NCBI RefSeq assembly: GCF_000423945.1
Contig: NZ_AUIY01000013.1
Span: 62,001 to 126,000, forward strand
DNA length: 64,000 nt
Source of the DNA: Butyrivibrio sp. XPD2002
GTDB lineage: Bacteria; Bacillota; Clostridia; Lachnospirales; Lachnospiraceae
Direction: 5' to 3'
Part shown: one piece after another, positions 17,494 to 27,345 of the stretch
Layout: every line of letters starts with the position of its first letter
Numbering within the stretch: the first letter of the stretch is position 1
The notes under the pieces: model-generated
Databases searched by the model: none
The model's input: the letters and a program-made list of their open reading frames with translations, nothing else
Told to the model about the DNA's origin: nothing
Translations under genes and position numbers: made by a program

Positions 17494-17605
17494 AGCAAGA
17501 AATGAAATGTCACCAATTTTAAGGGTGAGCAGAGTCGTACGGAAGCACATATTAACATATAGTATAATAAAAAAGATAATATAATAAAAAAGTTGAGGGA
17601 GTACT

Positions 17606-19339
17606 ATGTATAAAAGGAATCAGAAATTTATCAGAAGCATCGGGGTATTTATGCTCACGGCAGCAATTCTTACAGGCTTCTCGGAAAAAGTATCTGCCGG
17701 TAAGACAGTTTCAGCTAAAGCAACAAGTGAAGCAGATGCAATCCCGGGTAATGGGAGACACTTTGTCCAATATAACGGACACGTTTATTTCAGAATTCCA
17801 AGTGAAGATGACATGAAAAAATCTGCAATCTGGGGTAATTATGCGGATATTCCAAACAGTAAAGGCACGATTGTTGCTATGGATTGCAAAACCTTAGAAA
17901 CAGAGCCGCTTTTCGAGGATATGTCGCAGGGGCGTATTGTTATATCCGGTGGTCGCTTAATACTAAGCTCTAACAGTCCTGCCGGACAGAACAACGTTCG
18001 CTCAGTTTCATTGGATGGATCTGATACAAAGGAGCTTCCGGGAACAAATATTTATGGCACACAGCCTTCAGGAAAATACTTTGTTACAGGTGGCTTTAAT
18101 TCAAAAGACCATAAATTGCATTTATATATCTGTGATGAGGATGGTGGCTACAAGGAACCTGTTACATCAAGTAAGTTATATGATTATGCAGGAATAGGTA
18201 AGACACAGCTTTTTTGTATTACAAAGGAAAAAGAAGGCTACGGTAGTCTTTCAGGATTTGACTTAGAAACAGGTGAAGAAACAGTTTACGGAGAACTTCC
18301 GGAGCTGCAGGGAACTAAAAAAACGCCCGGCAGTGTAAGCAGATGTATGGAAGAAGACGGATATGTTTATTTACAGCTTGTCTTTTACGAGGGCTCAAGC
18401 TATATCTATAAAGGTTCAAATTGTGTAAAAGTAAAAGTGGGTAAAGCAGGCAGCCTTGAAGAAATCATTCCTGAAGAAACGAAGAAAAAAGATGGAGAAG
18501 AGCGATATTCCCGTACTGTCATGGTAAAGGATGGCAAGCTTCTTTATGTTGAAGGAAGGCCCAATACTGCATCACTTGATCCTCATGGGAACATTGGCTT
18601 TTATAATGATGATGCCGAATTTGTAAAGGTAGCTTCCGGATATGAAACAGAGTTAACCGGTGAGAAGGATACCAGATTGTCGGTTGAGACTGTTGAAGCC
18701 GTTGATGGTTATATCTACGTTATCCAAAACAAAGAGCGCAGGGCTCAGAAGGATGATGACGGTCTACGATATGCGTATAAAAGAGTGGAAACGTCGTTTA
18801 TCCGTCTTGATGAAAAAACAGGTAATAAGGTAACTATCAGTCACTGTGAAAATCCTGATATTAATAACCAGGACAGTGATCAGGCTAAAGACTCTGACGA
18901 CGATAAAATTCCGAACAATGATCCTCTCAAAGGCCTTGTGAGAGGTGATATTCTCAAAAGGTTCCGCGCATCCAACCCCTACAGAGAGGGTAATGGTGTC
19001 CAGGAGGAAGCACGCAGGCTTGGAAACTGGGTGAAGGACTCTATTAAAAATCATATGCCGGATAGCTTAAAAGAGCAGGGAGAATCAATTGGCCGGAAAT
19101 ATGAGTTTTATTTCGGAACAGACATAGGGAACAATTTAAATAATAATTTCCCTTACATCTATATGGCTTATTTCACTCTCAAGGATTATTACTTCAATGG
19201 CAGAAATGTAGAATTTTACAATAGTCTTATTGAAGATGATTCATATCTGGGTAGTGGAGATCCGGAAACCATAGATCAGATGTATAAGGATATGCAGGCA
19301 TTCATCACTGAATGCAATAACTACATAAGGAGAAAATAA
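17606..19339 (+). CDS. Exported protein of unknown function with propeller-like repeats
   Basis: This 577-aa protein has an N-terminal signal peptide (FMLTAAILTG core, probable cleavage after VSA near residue 33). Residues about 45-420 contain repeated beta units such as HVYFRIPSEDD, YVYLQLVFYEGSSYIY and GYIYVIQNKERR, resembling the DUF5050-type propellers of gut Firmicutes. A charged linker (residues about 425-445, DQAKDSDDDK) is followed by a helical C-terminal domain of about 130 residues. GAGGGAG lies just before the ATG. It directly precedes the hybrid kinase gene and could supply an extracellular signal or ligand to it; that link is only positional. Confidence 0.55.
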   Translation: MYKRNQKFIRSIGVFMLTAAILTGFSEKVSAGKTVSAKATSEADAIPGNGRHFVQYNGHVYFRIPSEDDMKKSAIWGNYADIPNSKGTIVAMDCKTLETEPLFEDMSQGRIVISGGRLILSSNSPAGQNNVRSVSLDGSDTKELPGTNIYGTQPSGKYFVTGGFNSKDHKLHLYICDEDGGYKEPVTSSKLYDYAGIGKTQLFCITKEKEGYGSLSGFDLETGEETVYGELPELQGTKKTPGSVSRCMEEDGYVYLQLVFYEGSSYIYKGSNCVKVKVGKAGSLEEIIPEETKKKDGEERYSRTVMVKDGKLLYVEGRPNTASLDPHGNIGFYNDDAEFVKVASGYETELTGEKDTRLSVETVEAVDGYIYVIQNKERRAQKDDDGLRYAYKRVETSFIRLDEKTGNKVTISHCENPDINNQDSDQAKDSDDDKIPNNDPLKGLVRGDILKRFRASNPYREGNGVQEEARRLGNWVKDSIKNHMPDSLKEQGESIGRKYEFYFGTDIGNNLNNNFPYIYMAYFTLKDYYFNGRNVEFYNSLIEDDSYLGSGDPETIDQMYKDMQAFITECNNYIRRK

Positions 19340-19413
19340 TCAAAAAGAGCGGGAAACATCTATGCGCTTTTATCGATTTAAAGAAACATTGACCGGAAGC
19401 CGGAGGCCAGAGG

Positions 19414-22026
19414 GTGAAAAGAGGGCTGATAATAACAATAAATCTCTTAATAATGGGAGTTATCCTGTTCTTTATCATCAGGTATGCGAATACTAAGGCG
19501 GAAGAGAGCAATAAAAATGAGATCATCGCCTTTGAAAAGATGACCATGACCACAAATCAGATCATCGCCAATTACCTTGAGGATGAGCAGCATCTCTGTG
19601 ATATTTGGGCGAACTATATCAATCGTTCAGCGGAGGATGGCGCCCCGATGACGGCAGAGGACGCTGTATCCTTTATCAGAAAGGCCAAGATTTCATCAGA
19701 GATTGAGGGACATCTGATCTTTCTTGACAGTCCTGACAGGGAAGGCATTTCCACGACAGCCAGGGTGTCTGACCCCAGTGTTTATACGGTTTCTTACAAG
19801 AATCTAAAAATTTTTGACAATATTAGTGTAAGCGATACGTCCGATGTCGTTAATCTCACCAGAGCCTACACAAATCCTATGAATGGTGTGCAGTCCATTG
19901 CGTTCTTAAACAATGTGACTGTGCTTGACAAAGAAAGTGGTGAGCAAAAGAAGGGCCTTCTGATGCGTGTTGTTCCTTTGAGCCGTCTTGAGCAAAAGTT
20001 GGTTTTCCTCAAAGGTGAATACGAGAATGTCGAGATAAGTCTCGTGGACAAGGAAGGTAATTACGTTGTCCACGGTAAGTCCTTTAAGAACAGTAATTTT
20101 TTTGAGTACTACAAGTCCTATAATGCGGCTACGTCTGAGGAATATGAGCGCGTGATCAAGGAGATAGCCGGTGGGACCGGTACCATGACGATCAAAAACT
20201 TCAAGAAAGAGGACTGTATTTTATCCTACACGCCTCTTGAGACTATGACGACATGGTTTCTGCTTGCCTATATACCTGTGAATGATCTGGTGGCAAGCAG
20301 GTCCATAGACTGGCAGCTTCTTGGAATAGCTACAGTTGGCTTTTTGATTCTTCTGATATTTAATTCGATTGTAATGATGAATTACAATCGCGAGCTGTCA
20401 GAGGCTGCGAAGCAGGCAAATCAGGCCAATGAGGCCAAATCCAGCTTTCTGTCCACCATGTCCCATGATATCCGCACGCCTATGAACGCGATACTGGGCT
20501 TGAACGAGATGATACTTCGTGAGACCAGGGACGATAATATCAGAATGCACTCGGAGAGCATAAAAACGGCGGGAAGCACGCTCCTTGGCATCATCAACGA
20601 TATTCTGGATTTCTCCAAGATAGAAGCCGGAAAAATGGAAATAATAAACGTTGATTACAGTTTTGCTTCCCTCCTCAATGATCTTGTAAATATGGTGCAA
20701 AAGAAAGCGGAAGACAAGGGGCTTTCTTTTAACCTGAATATAGACAAAAATATCCCCATGGTCCTTAACGGAGATGAGATCAGGATTAAGCAGGTAATCA
20801 TTAATATCCTCTCGAACGCCGTTAAATATACCAAACAGGGGGGCATAACCTTTTCCATACATGCAGATAAGATGCAGGATAAGCCGGATAGGGTCAGGCT
20901 TAAAGTAAGTGTTGCAGACACCGGTATAGGAATAAAACCTGAGGATCTTGATAAGCTGTTCGTTGCCTTTGAGCGAATTGAGGAAAAAAGAAACAGGAAC
21001 ATCGAGGGCACAGGTCTTGGTATGACTATTGTCCAGAGATTTCTTGACATGATGGGCAGTCATCTTGAGGTCCAGAGCGAATATGGCAAGGGCTCGGTAT
21101 TTTCCTTTGAACTTGAGCAGAAGGTCGTTAAATGGGATCCCATTGGAGATTTCGAGGAGGCCTTCAGACGTTCAACAAGTGAGAGGGCAAACTACCATGA
21201 GAAGTTCACAGCTCCTGAGGCAAGGGTGCTTGTGGTTGATGATACTCCTGTTAATCTCACGGTGTTTGTAAATCTGCTTAAGAGAACAGGACTACAGATC
21301 GATACGGCGGAAAGTGGTGATGAATGCATATCGCTTTTTGCCAAGAAAAGTTATGATGCCATTTTCCTGGATCACATGATGCCGGATAAAGATGGTATAG
21401 AGACCCTTAATGAGATGAAGGACATAACGGATACTCCGAATAAAGAGACACCGGTAATCTGTCTTACCGCCAATGCGATATCGGGTATGCGTGAGATGTA
21501 TACGAAAGCCGGATTTGATGACTATCTCACCAAGCCGATCGATGCAGAACGTCTTGAGATGATGTTATTACAGTATCTTCCTGAGGATAAGGTGACTATT
21601 GTATCCGATAAGGAGGACACCACATCCGATAACAATGACACTGACGAGTATGTGCTTCCGGATTTTCTGCGTGATATTAAGGAGCTTGATATAGACTCAG
21701 GGCTGGATTATTGCGGCGACTGCGAGGATTATTTGATGGCTCTTGAGACATACCTTGGCAGTGCGGAGAAGAAGGCGGAAGAAATCGAGAAATACTGGGC
21801 CGAAAGAGATATAAAAAATACAACAATAAAGGTACATGCGCTTAAGAGCACTTCACGATCGATAGGCGCACTGGAGCTGGGAGAATTCGCCGCAAGGCTT
21901 GAGAAGGCCGGAAACAGCGGTGATCAGGAAATACTGGAAAAAGAACTTGGCGAACTAATTTCCAGGTACAGACAGCTTGCGAAGGATCTTGAACCACTAA
22001 AGGACCTGGAGGAATCGGATAAATAG
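19414..22026 (+). CDS. Hybrid sensor histidine kinase/response regulator with HPt domain
   Basis: This 870-aa protein starts at GTG 19414, with GGAGG at 19402-19406. The order is TM1 (residues 5-23), an extracellular sensor domain of about 270 residues of Cache-like type, TM2 (about 302-325), HisKA (MSHDIRTPMNAI, phospho-His), HATPase (NILSNAVKYT, ADTGIGI, GTGLGMTI), a receiver domain (VLVVDDTPVN, phospho-Asp in IFLDHMMPDKDG) and a C-terminal HPt (VHALKSTSRSIGA). It carries a full phosphorelay but no output domain, so a separate regulator must exist. The genes after it encode a solute-binding protein and a nucleoside hydrolase, which suggests it senses a nutrient through the binding protein. 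Confidence 0.92.
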   Translation: MKRGLIITINLLIMGVILFFIIRYANTKAEESNKNEIIAFEKMTMTTNQIIANYLEDEQHLCDIWANYINRSAEDGAPMTAEDAVSFIRKAKISSEIEGHLIFLDSPDREGISTTARVSDPSVYTVSYKNLKIFDNISVSDTSDVVNLTRAYTNPMNGVQSIAFLNNVTVLDKESGEQKKGLLMRVVPLSRLEQKLVFLKGEYENVEISLVDKEGNYVVHGKSFKNSNFFEYYKSYNAATSEEYERVIKEIAGGTGTMTIKNFKKEDCILSYTPLETMTTWFLLAYIPVNDLVASRSIDWQLLGIATVGFLILLIFNSIVMMNYNRELSEAAKQANQANEAKSSFLSTMSHDIRTPMNAILGLNEMILRETRDDNIRMHSESIKTAGSTLLGIINDILDFSKIEAGKMEIINVDYSFASLLNDLVNMVQKKAEDKGLSFNLNIDKNIPMVLNGDEIRIKQVIINILSNAVKYTKQGGITFSIHADKMQDKPDRVRLKVSVADTGIGIKPEDLDKLFVAFERIEEKRNRNIEGTGLGMTIVQRFLDMMGSHLEVQSEYGKGSVFSFELEQKVVKWDPIGDFEEAFRRSTSERANYHEKFTAPEARVLVVDDTPVNLTVFVNLLKRTGLQIDTAESGDECISLFAKKSYDAIFLDHMMPDKDGIETLNEMKDITDTPNKETPVICLTANAISGMREMYTKAGFDDYLTKPIDAERLEMMLLQYLPEDKVTIVSDKEDTTSDNNDTDEYVLPDFLRDIKELDIDSGLDYCGDCEDYLMALETYLGSAEKKAEEIEKYWAERDIKNTTIKVHALKSTSRSIGALELGEFAARLEKAGNSGDQEILEKELGELISRYRQLAKDLEPLKDLEESDK

Positions 22027-22062
22027 GATAGTCTTAGCAGATAATGACTGGAGGTAATTCTT

Positions 22063-23361
22063 ATGAGGAAATCCTTTAAAACGCTATTGTCTTTAGGTAT
22101 GGCTACTATGCTTCTTTTGCCGGGCTGTGGCAATGGAAAAAAAGAGGAAGCTGCCTTTGTTCCAAAGTATGACAAGGATACGGAGTTTTCTTTGACTGTT
22201 GCGGGCAGTTACGGTAACTTTGAATCGCTTGAAGCAGAGTTTGAGCGCTTTTATGAGTATTATCCCAATGCCAATTTAGAGTATGTAACCATGGATGATT
22301 ACAATAACGTCATCTCAAGCGCCCTTGTAAATAACGAGCCGCCGGATATCTTTACGACTAGCAGCTGGATGGTCGGCAATGAAATGTATGATGCTATGTT
22401 TGATGCCTGCGAGGTTTTGTCCGATTCTTCTTCCGGTATCGATTATTCCTGCATCAGGGAGTCACTGATAAGGACTACGGATTCTGGAGATGTTGTAATG
22501 CTTCCGATTTTTACAACCTCATATGGAATGCTTGTGAACATGGATATCTTTGAAAAAGAAGGCTTAAAGGTTCCGACAAATTTCAAAGAGCTTATGGAGG
22601 TCTGCACAAAGCTAAAAAATGCAGGCTATGAATCTCCTATGATGGGTGCGGACAGGTTCAGCGGATCCGGTTTGTTTAACTGCTTCGTTTATCCGATGTT
22701 TGCATATAATGTCACAAAGAACAGCGATAAAATCGACGCCCTCAATAACTTCGAGCCGTCATCGGGAGAGCTGATGCGTCCTGCTTTGGAGAGACTTAAC
22801 GAATTTGTGAACTCTGATTGCATCGATGTAGCAAAATGCCAGGAGGAGATCGTGGACGAATACGACTCGGTAATCATGAGATTTTTCGAGGGTGATGTGC
22901 CGATGATGTTCGCTACAGGTGATGTGGTTTCAGGCACAGCCAAGAGAGAGAGCAAGTCCGATGCCTTTACCGCGAATCCCTTTAAATATAAATTCTTTAC
23001 CGCACCTGCAGGTGACGACGGCGGTTATTTCATCAATTCAATTAGTATTTGCTTTTCCGTTAATAAAAACAGCAGAAATATAGACATGGCCAATGAATTT
23101 ATGCGCTTTCTTATCAGCAAGAAGGAGCTTGGCAACATGGCAGGCTTAAAGAGACTGATTCCACCTGTTGACGATTTTTCGTCTGATGAAATCTATTCTG
23201 CCCTGGCTGATATACCTGCTGACAGGAGCTTTAGCGACAAGGAAACCGGTCTTTTGGATCCTGCGGTCAGACAATTCAGAGCTGCTATTTATGCTGTTGG
23301 AAATGGCGAGATGACAGTGGATGAGGCTGTTGCTGCTTACGGAAGTATTCCGGAGGAATAG
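22063..23361 (+). CDS. ABC-type extracellular solute-binding lipoprotein (family 1)
   Basis: This 432-aa lipoprotein has lipobox LPGC at about residue 20. The family 1 fold is shown by FESLEAEFERFYEYYPNANLEY, PPDIFTTSSW, LPIFTTSYGMLVNMDIFEKEGLKVPTNFKEL and DVPMMFATGDV (each quoted short of the full stretch). GGAGG precedes the ATG. It lies 36 nt after the hybrid kinase and 3 nt before the nucleoside hydrolase gene, with no permease nearby. It probably hands a sugar or nucleoside to the kinase sensor or to a distant importer. Confidence 0.87.
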   Translation: MRKSFKTLLSLGMATMLLLPGCGNGKKEEAAFVPKYDKDTEFSLTVAGSYGNFESLEAEFERFYEYYPNANLEYVTMDDYNNVISSALVNNEPPDIFTTSSWMVGNEMYDAMFDACEVLSDSSSGIDYSCIRESLIRTTDSGDVVMLPIFTTSYGMLVNMDIFEKEGLKVPTNFKELMEVCTKLKNAGYESPMMGADRFSGSGLFNCFVYPMFAYNVTKNSDKIDALNNFEPSSGELMRPALERLNEFVNSDCIDVAKCQEEIVDEYDSVIMRFFEGDVPMMFATGDVVSGTAKRESKSDAFTANPFKYKFFTAPAGDDGGYFINSISICFSVNKNSRNIDMANEFMRFLISKKELGNMAGLKRLIPPVDDFSSDEIYSALADIPADRSFSDKETGLLDPAVRQFRAAIYAVGNGEMTVDEAVAAYGSIPEE

Positions 23362-23364
23362 AGT

Positions 23365-24324
23365 TTGAAGTATGTTGTTACCAGACTGGCGTTATTGCTG
23401 TCATTCGTGATAGGACTCAGTTTTTTTAGTATTGATGTAAAAGCTGACGATAATGCCACACTTATGATACTTGATGTGGATATGTGCGAGGATGCGGATG
23501 ATATTATGGCTATCCGCCTTGCTGAAGTATATGATGCCCAGAATAAAGTGAAGCTTCTAGCCGTTACAAGTAATGTAATGGGTAATGAAGATGCAATAGC
23601 TGGGATGCTTACAAAAGAAGGCTTTGGAGATGTTCCTGTAGGAGTTAGTCCGTACCCGAACGATACCAGTCACCCGGCATATTGGGATAAGCTTTCTGAA
23701 ACCGCATCAAGTAATGAGAAGATAGATGCTGTTAAGTTACTAAGAAGGACACTTGCCGAAGCAGATGCACCGGTATCTATTGTCACCACAGGCTATCTTA
23801 CAAATATTTATGAGCTTATGATCTCACAAGGAGATGAGTACAGCCCTCTTAGCGGGATGGAGCTTATAAGAGAAAAGGTAAAGGAATTACACGTGACCGG
23901 CGGTGTTTACCCCGCGGGCGTGGATTTTAATTATGCCTATGTGCCATTTGCACCTGTTAGTGCCGGATATGTATTTGAAAAATGGGGCAGCGCTGTGCCG
24001 CTTTTCATATATACATACGACCTTGGCGGCCCGCTTATGTGCGGCGGCAATCTTCAGGACATGGCTGAAACCGACTATCTTGCATGGGCATTGAAGAACA
24101 GAGGCGCTGAAAATGGAACGCCATCCTGGGATGCTTTTACAGTGTTTGTTTGTGCTAATTTTATAGATGCTGAAATTCATGGGATAACATGTGAAAAATG
24201 TAATATCGAAATTGATCAGGACGGAGCTGATATTATAGAGGACTGTCCAGAGGGGAAATTCTACAGAATCAGGAAAAGTAAGGATAATGAGTATTATAGG
24301 GACCTTATAAATGCTGATCTGTGA
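23365..24324 (+). CDS. Secreted nucleoside hydrolase (IUNH family)
   Basis: The start is TTG 23365, with GGAGGA 7 nt upstream and the previous stop only 3 nt away. A signal peptide (residues 1-27, cleavage near VKA-DD) shows export. The calcium-binding signature appears as LDVDMCEDADDIMAIRLAE, close to the family DxDxxxDD motif. VTTGYLTNIYELM and HVTGGVYPAG also match inosine-uridine hydrolases, which split nucleosides to ribose and base. Most bacterial members are cytoplasmic, so a secreted one in an operon with a sensor kinase and a solute-binding lipoprotein hints at scavenging nucleosides outside the cell. Confidence 0.8.
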   Translation: MKYVVTRLALLLSFVIGLSFFSIDVKADDNATLMILDVDMCEDADDIMAIRLAEVYDAQNKVKLLAVTSNVMGNEDAIAGMLTKEGFGDVPVGVSPYPNDTSHPAYWDKLSETASSNEKIDAVKLLRRTLAEADAPVSIVTTGYLTNIYELMISQGDEYSPLSGMELIREKVKELHVTGGVYPAGVDFNYAYVPFAPVSAGYVFEKWGSAVPLFIYTYDLGGPLMCGGNLQDMAETDYLAWALKNRGAENGTPSWDAFTVFVCANFIDAEIHGITCEKCNIEIDQDGADIIEDCPEGKFYRIRKSKDNEYYRDLINADL

Positions 24325-24347
24325 TTGAGATGATACTATCAAATTTG

Positions 24348-24416
24348 CAACTTACCCCTTTAAAAATACAACTTACTTCATAATCCGTTTTCCAATTTCA
24401 GTTTGTGCCGTATTAT
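24348..24416 (+). promoter_or_regulatory. Putative LytTR-controlled promoter of the ABC-LytTR-DUF3021 operon
   Basis: CAACTTAC occurs at 24348-24355 and 24369-24376, exactly 21 bp apart. Read on the - strand both are TAAGTTG, which fits the first six positions of the published LytTR half-site ([TA][AC][CA]GTTN[AG][TG]). A -10-like TATTAT lies at 24411-24416 with a poor -35, as expected for an activator-dependent promoter with its sites at about -47 to -75. The operon itself encodes a LytTR protein. Confidence 0.6.
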
Positions 24417-24456
24417 CCGATTAACAGATAACCACAGATAAATCGGGGAGGCACAA

Positions 24457-25371
24457 ATGAATTCAATAGAGATAAAAAATCTTACAAAAAGATACGGAAA
24501 ATTCTTTGCGGTTGATAATCTCAGTTTTGAAATAAAGCAGGGCGATTTCGTTGGATTTCTGGGCGTAAACGGAGCAGGAAAATCCACGACGGTTAACATG
24601 CTTTCAACCATACTTACTCCGGATGGCGGAGATGCATATCTTTGTGGCTATAAGCTTGGCAAGGAAGATATGGAAATCCGCCAGTCAATCGGAGTTGTCT
24701 ATCAATCAAATGTCTTAGATGACTTGTTTACTGTTAAAGAAAACATTGTCACACGCTCAAAAATGCTTGGGTTGGACGACAGTACAATAAACAAGCGTCT
24801 TTCAGATCTTTCAGATATTCTGAAACTCTCAGATATTATGAATAAGCGATACAGAGTTCTCTCGGGAGGACAAAAGAGGCGATGTGAAATTGCTTTTGCT
24901 CTCATGCATTCGCCTAAAATTCTTTTCCTGGATGAACCCACAACCGGCCTTGATCCTGCGACCCGCGTTGATGTCTGGGACGCAGTTGAGAAGCTTAGGG
25001 CCAATACTGATATGACAGTTTTCCTGACGACTCACTACATGGAAGAAGCGCAGTCAGCAGACAAGATCATAATCATTAGTAAGGGAAAAAAGCTGGCGGA
25101 AGGAACTCCCTTTGAATTAAAGGAGAGATTTGCCAAAGACAGTTTAAAGCTGTATTTCAGCGAGAATAACAGAGACAAGGTCCTGGATATTATAGGAAAA
25201 GACAGGCTTATCACAACATCCTATGGCGGATGTGTTGAATCGAAAAATCCCTTTGCTGCAGCAGAAACAGCGGGCAAATTAAAGGGAATCGTTGATGGAT
25301 TTGAAATAATACAGGGCAAGATGGACGACGTATTTTTGAATGTCACTAATGAATATGGGAGGGCAGTATAA
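24457..25371 (+). CDS. ABC transporter ATP-binding protein (drug/antibiotic exporter type)
   Basis: This 304-aa ATPase has Walker A GVNGAGKST, signature LSGGQKRRCE, Walker B ILFLDEPTTGLD and H-loop TTHYMEE. Its C-terminal extension (residues 220-304) is typical of the DrrA/CcmA-like exporters. GGGGAGG precedes the ATG. It overlaps the permease gene by one base. With the permease it forms a two-gene ABC-2 exporter; in such LytTR-DUF3021 loci the substrate is usually thought to be an antibiotic, peptide or lipid, but nothing here identifies it. Confidence 0.9.
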   Translation: MNSIEIKNLTKRYGKFFAVDNLSFEIKQGDFVGFLGVNGAGKSTTVNMLSTILTPDGGDAYLCGYKLGKEDMEIRQSIGVVYQSNVLDDLFTVKENIVTRSKMLGLDDSTINKRLSDLSDILKLSDIMNKRYRVLSGGQKRRCEIAFALMHSPKILFLDEPTTGLDPATRVDVWDAVEKLRANTDMTVFLTTHYMEEAQSADKIIIISKGKKLAEGTPFELKERFAKDSLKLYFSENNRDKVLDIIGKDRLITTSYGGCVESKNPFAAAETAGKLKGIVDGFEIIQGKMDDVFLNVTNEYGRAV

Positions 25372-26282
25372 TGAGAAGCTTTTTTGCGATAAATAAGAGA
25401 AACATAGGTTTATATTTTAGAGATTACTCAGCTGTATTTTTTTCACTTCTTTCAATGATAATCATCATTGTTCTGATGGTGTTTTTCCTTGGAGATATCA
25501 ACAACGGCGAGCTTCTTGATGCAATAAAGCTGGTTCCGGGAAGAGGCACAGACAGTGATGTCAAAACAATAGAGCAGTTCAGTTTTCTCTGGACCTGCGC
25601 AGGAATACTGACAATAAATGCATCAACAGTCACTCATGCATTTTTCTCAAATATGATTAAGGACAGAACAGGAAACCGCTTGAATTCACTGCTTGTAATG
25701 CCTGTTAAAAGACCTGTATTCGTACTTGGATATATTTCAGGTGCCTGGATCAGCGGTGTCATCATGAGCATAATAACCTTTGCTTTTACAGAGGCTATAG
25801 GCGTAGTAAAGGGGATGGAAGTTCTTCCTTTTGAGGTACACGTTAAGCTTCTTCTTTTGATAATGCTTAATAACTTTGTATATTCAGCTGTAATGTTCCT
25901 TCTTGCATCAATCATCAAGAGCCAGAGTGCATGGAGCGGAATCGGAATTATTCTTGGTACACTTTCAGGCTTCCTTGGCGGAATTTATTTCCCCATTGGG
26001 TCCATGAGCAGCACAATGCAGCATGTTGTTAAGCTTTTTCCCTTCATTTACGGAACCTCTCTTTTCAGAAAGGTAATGATGGCTCCTCTCGAAAACACCT
26101 TCTTCGACGGAATGCCCGAAGTAGTACGAACGGAGGTTGACCGCACTATGGGCATGGACATTTTCATTAACAACAATCAATTGTCTGAGCCGGGAAAAGT
26201 GGGTATACTTATTGCTGTAGGGGTAGTCTTTATCATCATTTCCACTATTTTCCTAACAATAAGCAAGAAGAAAGACAGATAA
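25371..26282 (+). CDS. ABC-2 type transporter permease
   Basis: This 303-aa protein has six hydrophobic segments in the ABC-2 pattern, with a large loop after the first and the conserved region around residues 190-225 (GIILGTLSGFLGGIYFPIG) before the last helices. It is the membrane partner of the upstream ATPase, joined by a one-base overlap (TAATG), and overlaps the LytTR gene in the same way. The tight packing suggests one mRNA and a fixed stoichiometry. Confidence 0.88.
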   Translation: MRSFFAINKRNIGLYFRDYSAVFFSLLSMIIIIVLMVFFLGDINNGELLDAIKLVPGRGTDSDVKTIEQFSFLWTCAGILTINASTVTHAFFSNMIKDRTGNRLNSLLVMPVKRPVFVLGYISGAWISGVIMSIITFAFTEAIGVVKGMEVLPFEVHVKLLLLIMLNNFVYSAVMFLLASIIKSQSAWSGIGIILGTLSGFLGGIYFPIGSMSSTMQHVVKLFPFIYGTSLFRKVMMAPLENTFFDGMPEVVRTEVDRTMGMDIFINNNQLSEPGKVGILIAVGVVFIIISTIFLTISKKKDR

Positions 26283-26731
26283 TGAAAATTACTATTGAGT
26301 CACCGTTACCCGGTGAAGAAGATGAAATCATCATAAAGATGGCAGAATTGGACGACGAGGTTCTTAAAGTAATCCGTCGTCTCAAGGACGGCGTAAGCAA
26401 GGACACTATGGCTGTTTATGCAAACGAGAGCATTCTTATGGTTCCCATCAGGGATATCCTGTATTTCGATGCAACAGATAACCGCGTATTTGCTTACACC
26501 AGGGATAACTGCTTTGAAACCAGGAAGAAGCTCTTTGAAATAGAAGAGCTTCTTGCCAATTCTTCATTTTTGAGAATATCCAAAAATGCCATCGTTAACA
26601 TAAAATCCATCGATCATCTAAGCCCTGAATTTAACGGAAGATTCATCGCCAGCTTAAAAAACGGCGAAGATATTATCATTTCAAGGGGCTATGTCCCCGA
26701 GCTTAAGAAAAAGCTCGGTATCGGGAAATAA
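26282..26731 (+). CDS. LytTR-family DNA-binding regulator
   Basis: This 149-aa protein lacks a receiver domain. The C-terminal 100 residues form a LytTR domain: IPVRDILYFDATDNRVFAYT-like strand (VPIRDILYFDATDNR), FLRISKNAIVNIKSI and ISRGYVPELKKKLG. Small stand-alone LytTR proteins followed by a DUF3021 membrane protein are a known pair in which the membrane protein restrains the regulator. It probably activates its own operon through the 21-bp-spaced direct repeats at 24348-24376. Confidence 0.9.
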   Translation: MKITIESPLPGEEDEIIIKMAELDDEVLKVIRRLKDGVSKDTMAVYANESILMVPIRDILYFDATDNRVFAYTRDNCFETRKKLFEIEELLANSSFLRISKNAIVNIKSIDHLSPEFNGRFIASLKNGEDIIISRGYVPELKKKLGIGK

Positions 26732-26753
26732 AACGGAGGACTACTAATATATT

Positions 26754-27179
26754 ATGAGAGCATTTTTATCTGAATTTTTAAAATGGTTTTTGATCATAAA
26801 TACAGGCATAATGGTCATCGTCTGGATCAATATTTTTAAATACGATACTATCTGGACAGCTATCATTCCGCAGATTTTCGGGGCAAGCTTTTTGACATCA
26901 CTGGTAACGGCTGCTTATTTTTCATACAATCCCAGAAAGCCTATCAGCGTGCCTGTCAGAATATTACTTACCATCGCACATTACCTGATCCTATGCGTGA
27001 TCATAATGACTCTTGGCACACGATTTAACTGGTTTGAGCTCACATTGCAGGGCGGCCTTGCCGTAACCTTAAGCGTGGCCGGTGTTTATATCATTTCAGC
27101 TGTGATTTCGTATATGCTGTCAAAGGGAGAAGCAGATGAAATGACAGATGCGCTTAAAAAATATAAAGAAGAGGATTAA
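26754..27179 (+). CDS. DUF3021 family membrane protein
   Basis: This 141-aa protein has four hydrophobic helices (about 8-27, 36-56, 66-88, 98-120) and a charged C-terminal tail, matching DUF3021. GGAGG lies upstream; the gap from the LytTR gene is 22 nt. In related loci the DUF3021 partner acts as a membrane-bound inhibitor of the LytTR regulator. It is the last gene of this four-gene operon. Confidence 0.85.
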   Translation: MRAFLSEFLKWFLIINTGIMVIVWINIFKYDTIWTAIIPQIFGASFLTSLVTAAYFSYNPRKPISVPVRILLTIAHYLILCVIIMTLGTRFNWFELTLQGGLAVTLSVAGVYIISAVISYMLSKGEADEMTDALKKYKEED

Positions 27180-27345
27180 AATACGGTATGCAAGGGTACA
27201 TCTTCTCATGCATTTCTAAATCATGAAGGACGACCTATAAGAATGAAGCAGGAACAACCAGAGTTGTTTGCGGCATTCAGTAGTTTAGTTGTGGAGAAGT
27301 AGTATAATTATGGCAGTAATATAGCAGAAAGAAGGAGGCTTTGAT

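Noticed and set aside
20398-21063. 221-codon - strand ORF within the hybrid kinase gene
   Set aside because: It is the mirror of strongly conserved HisKA/HATPase coding sequence on the + strand and has no family features.
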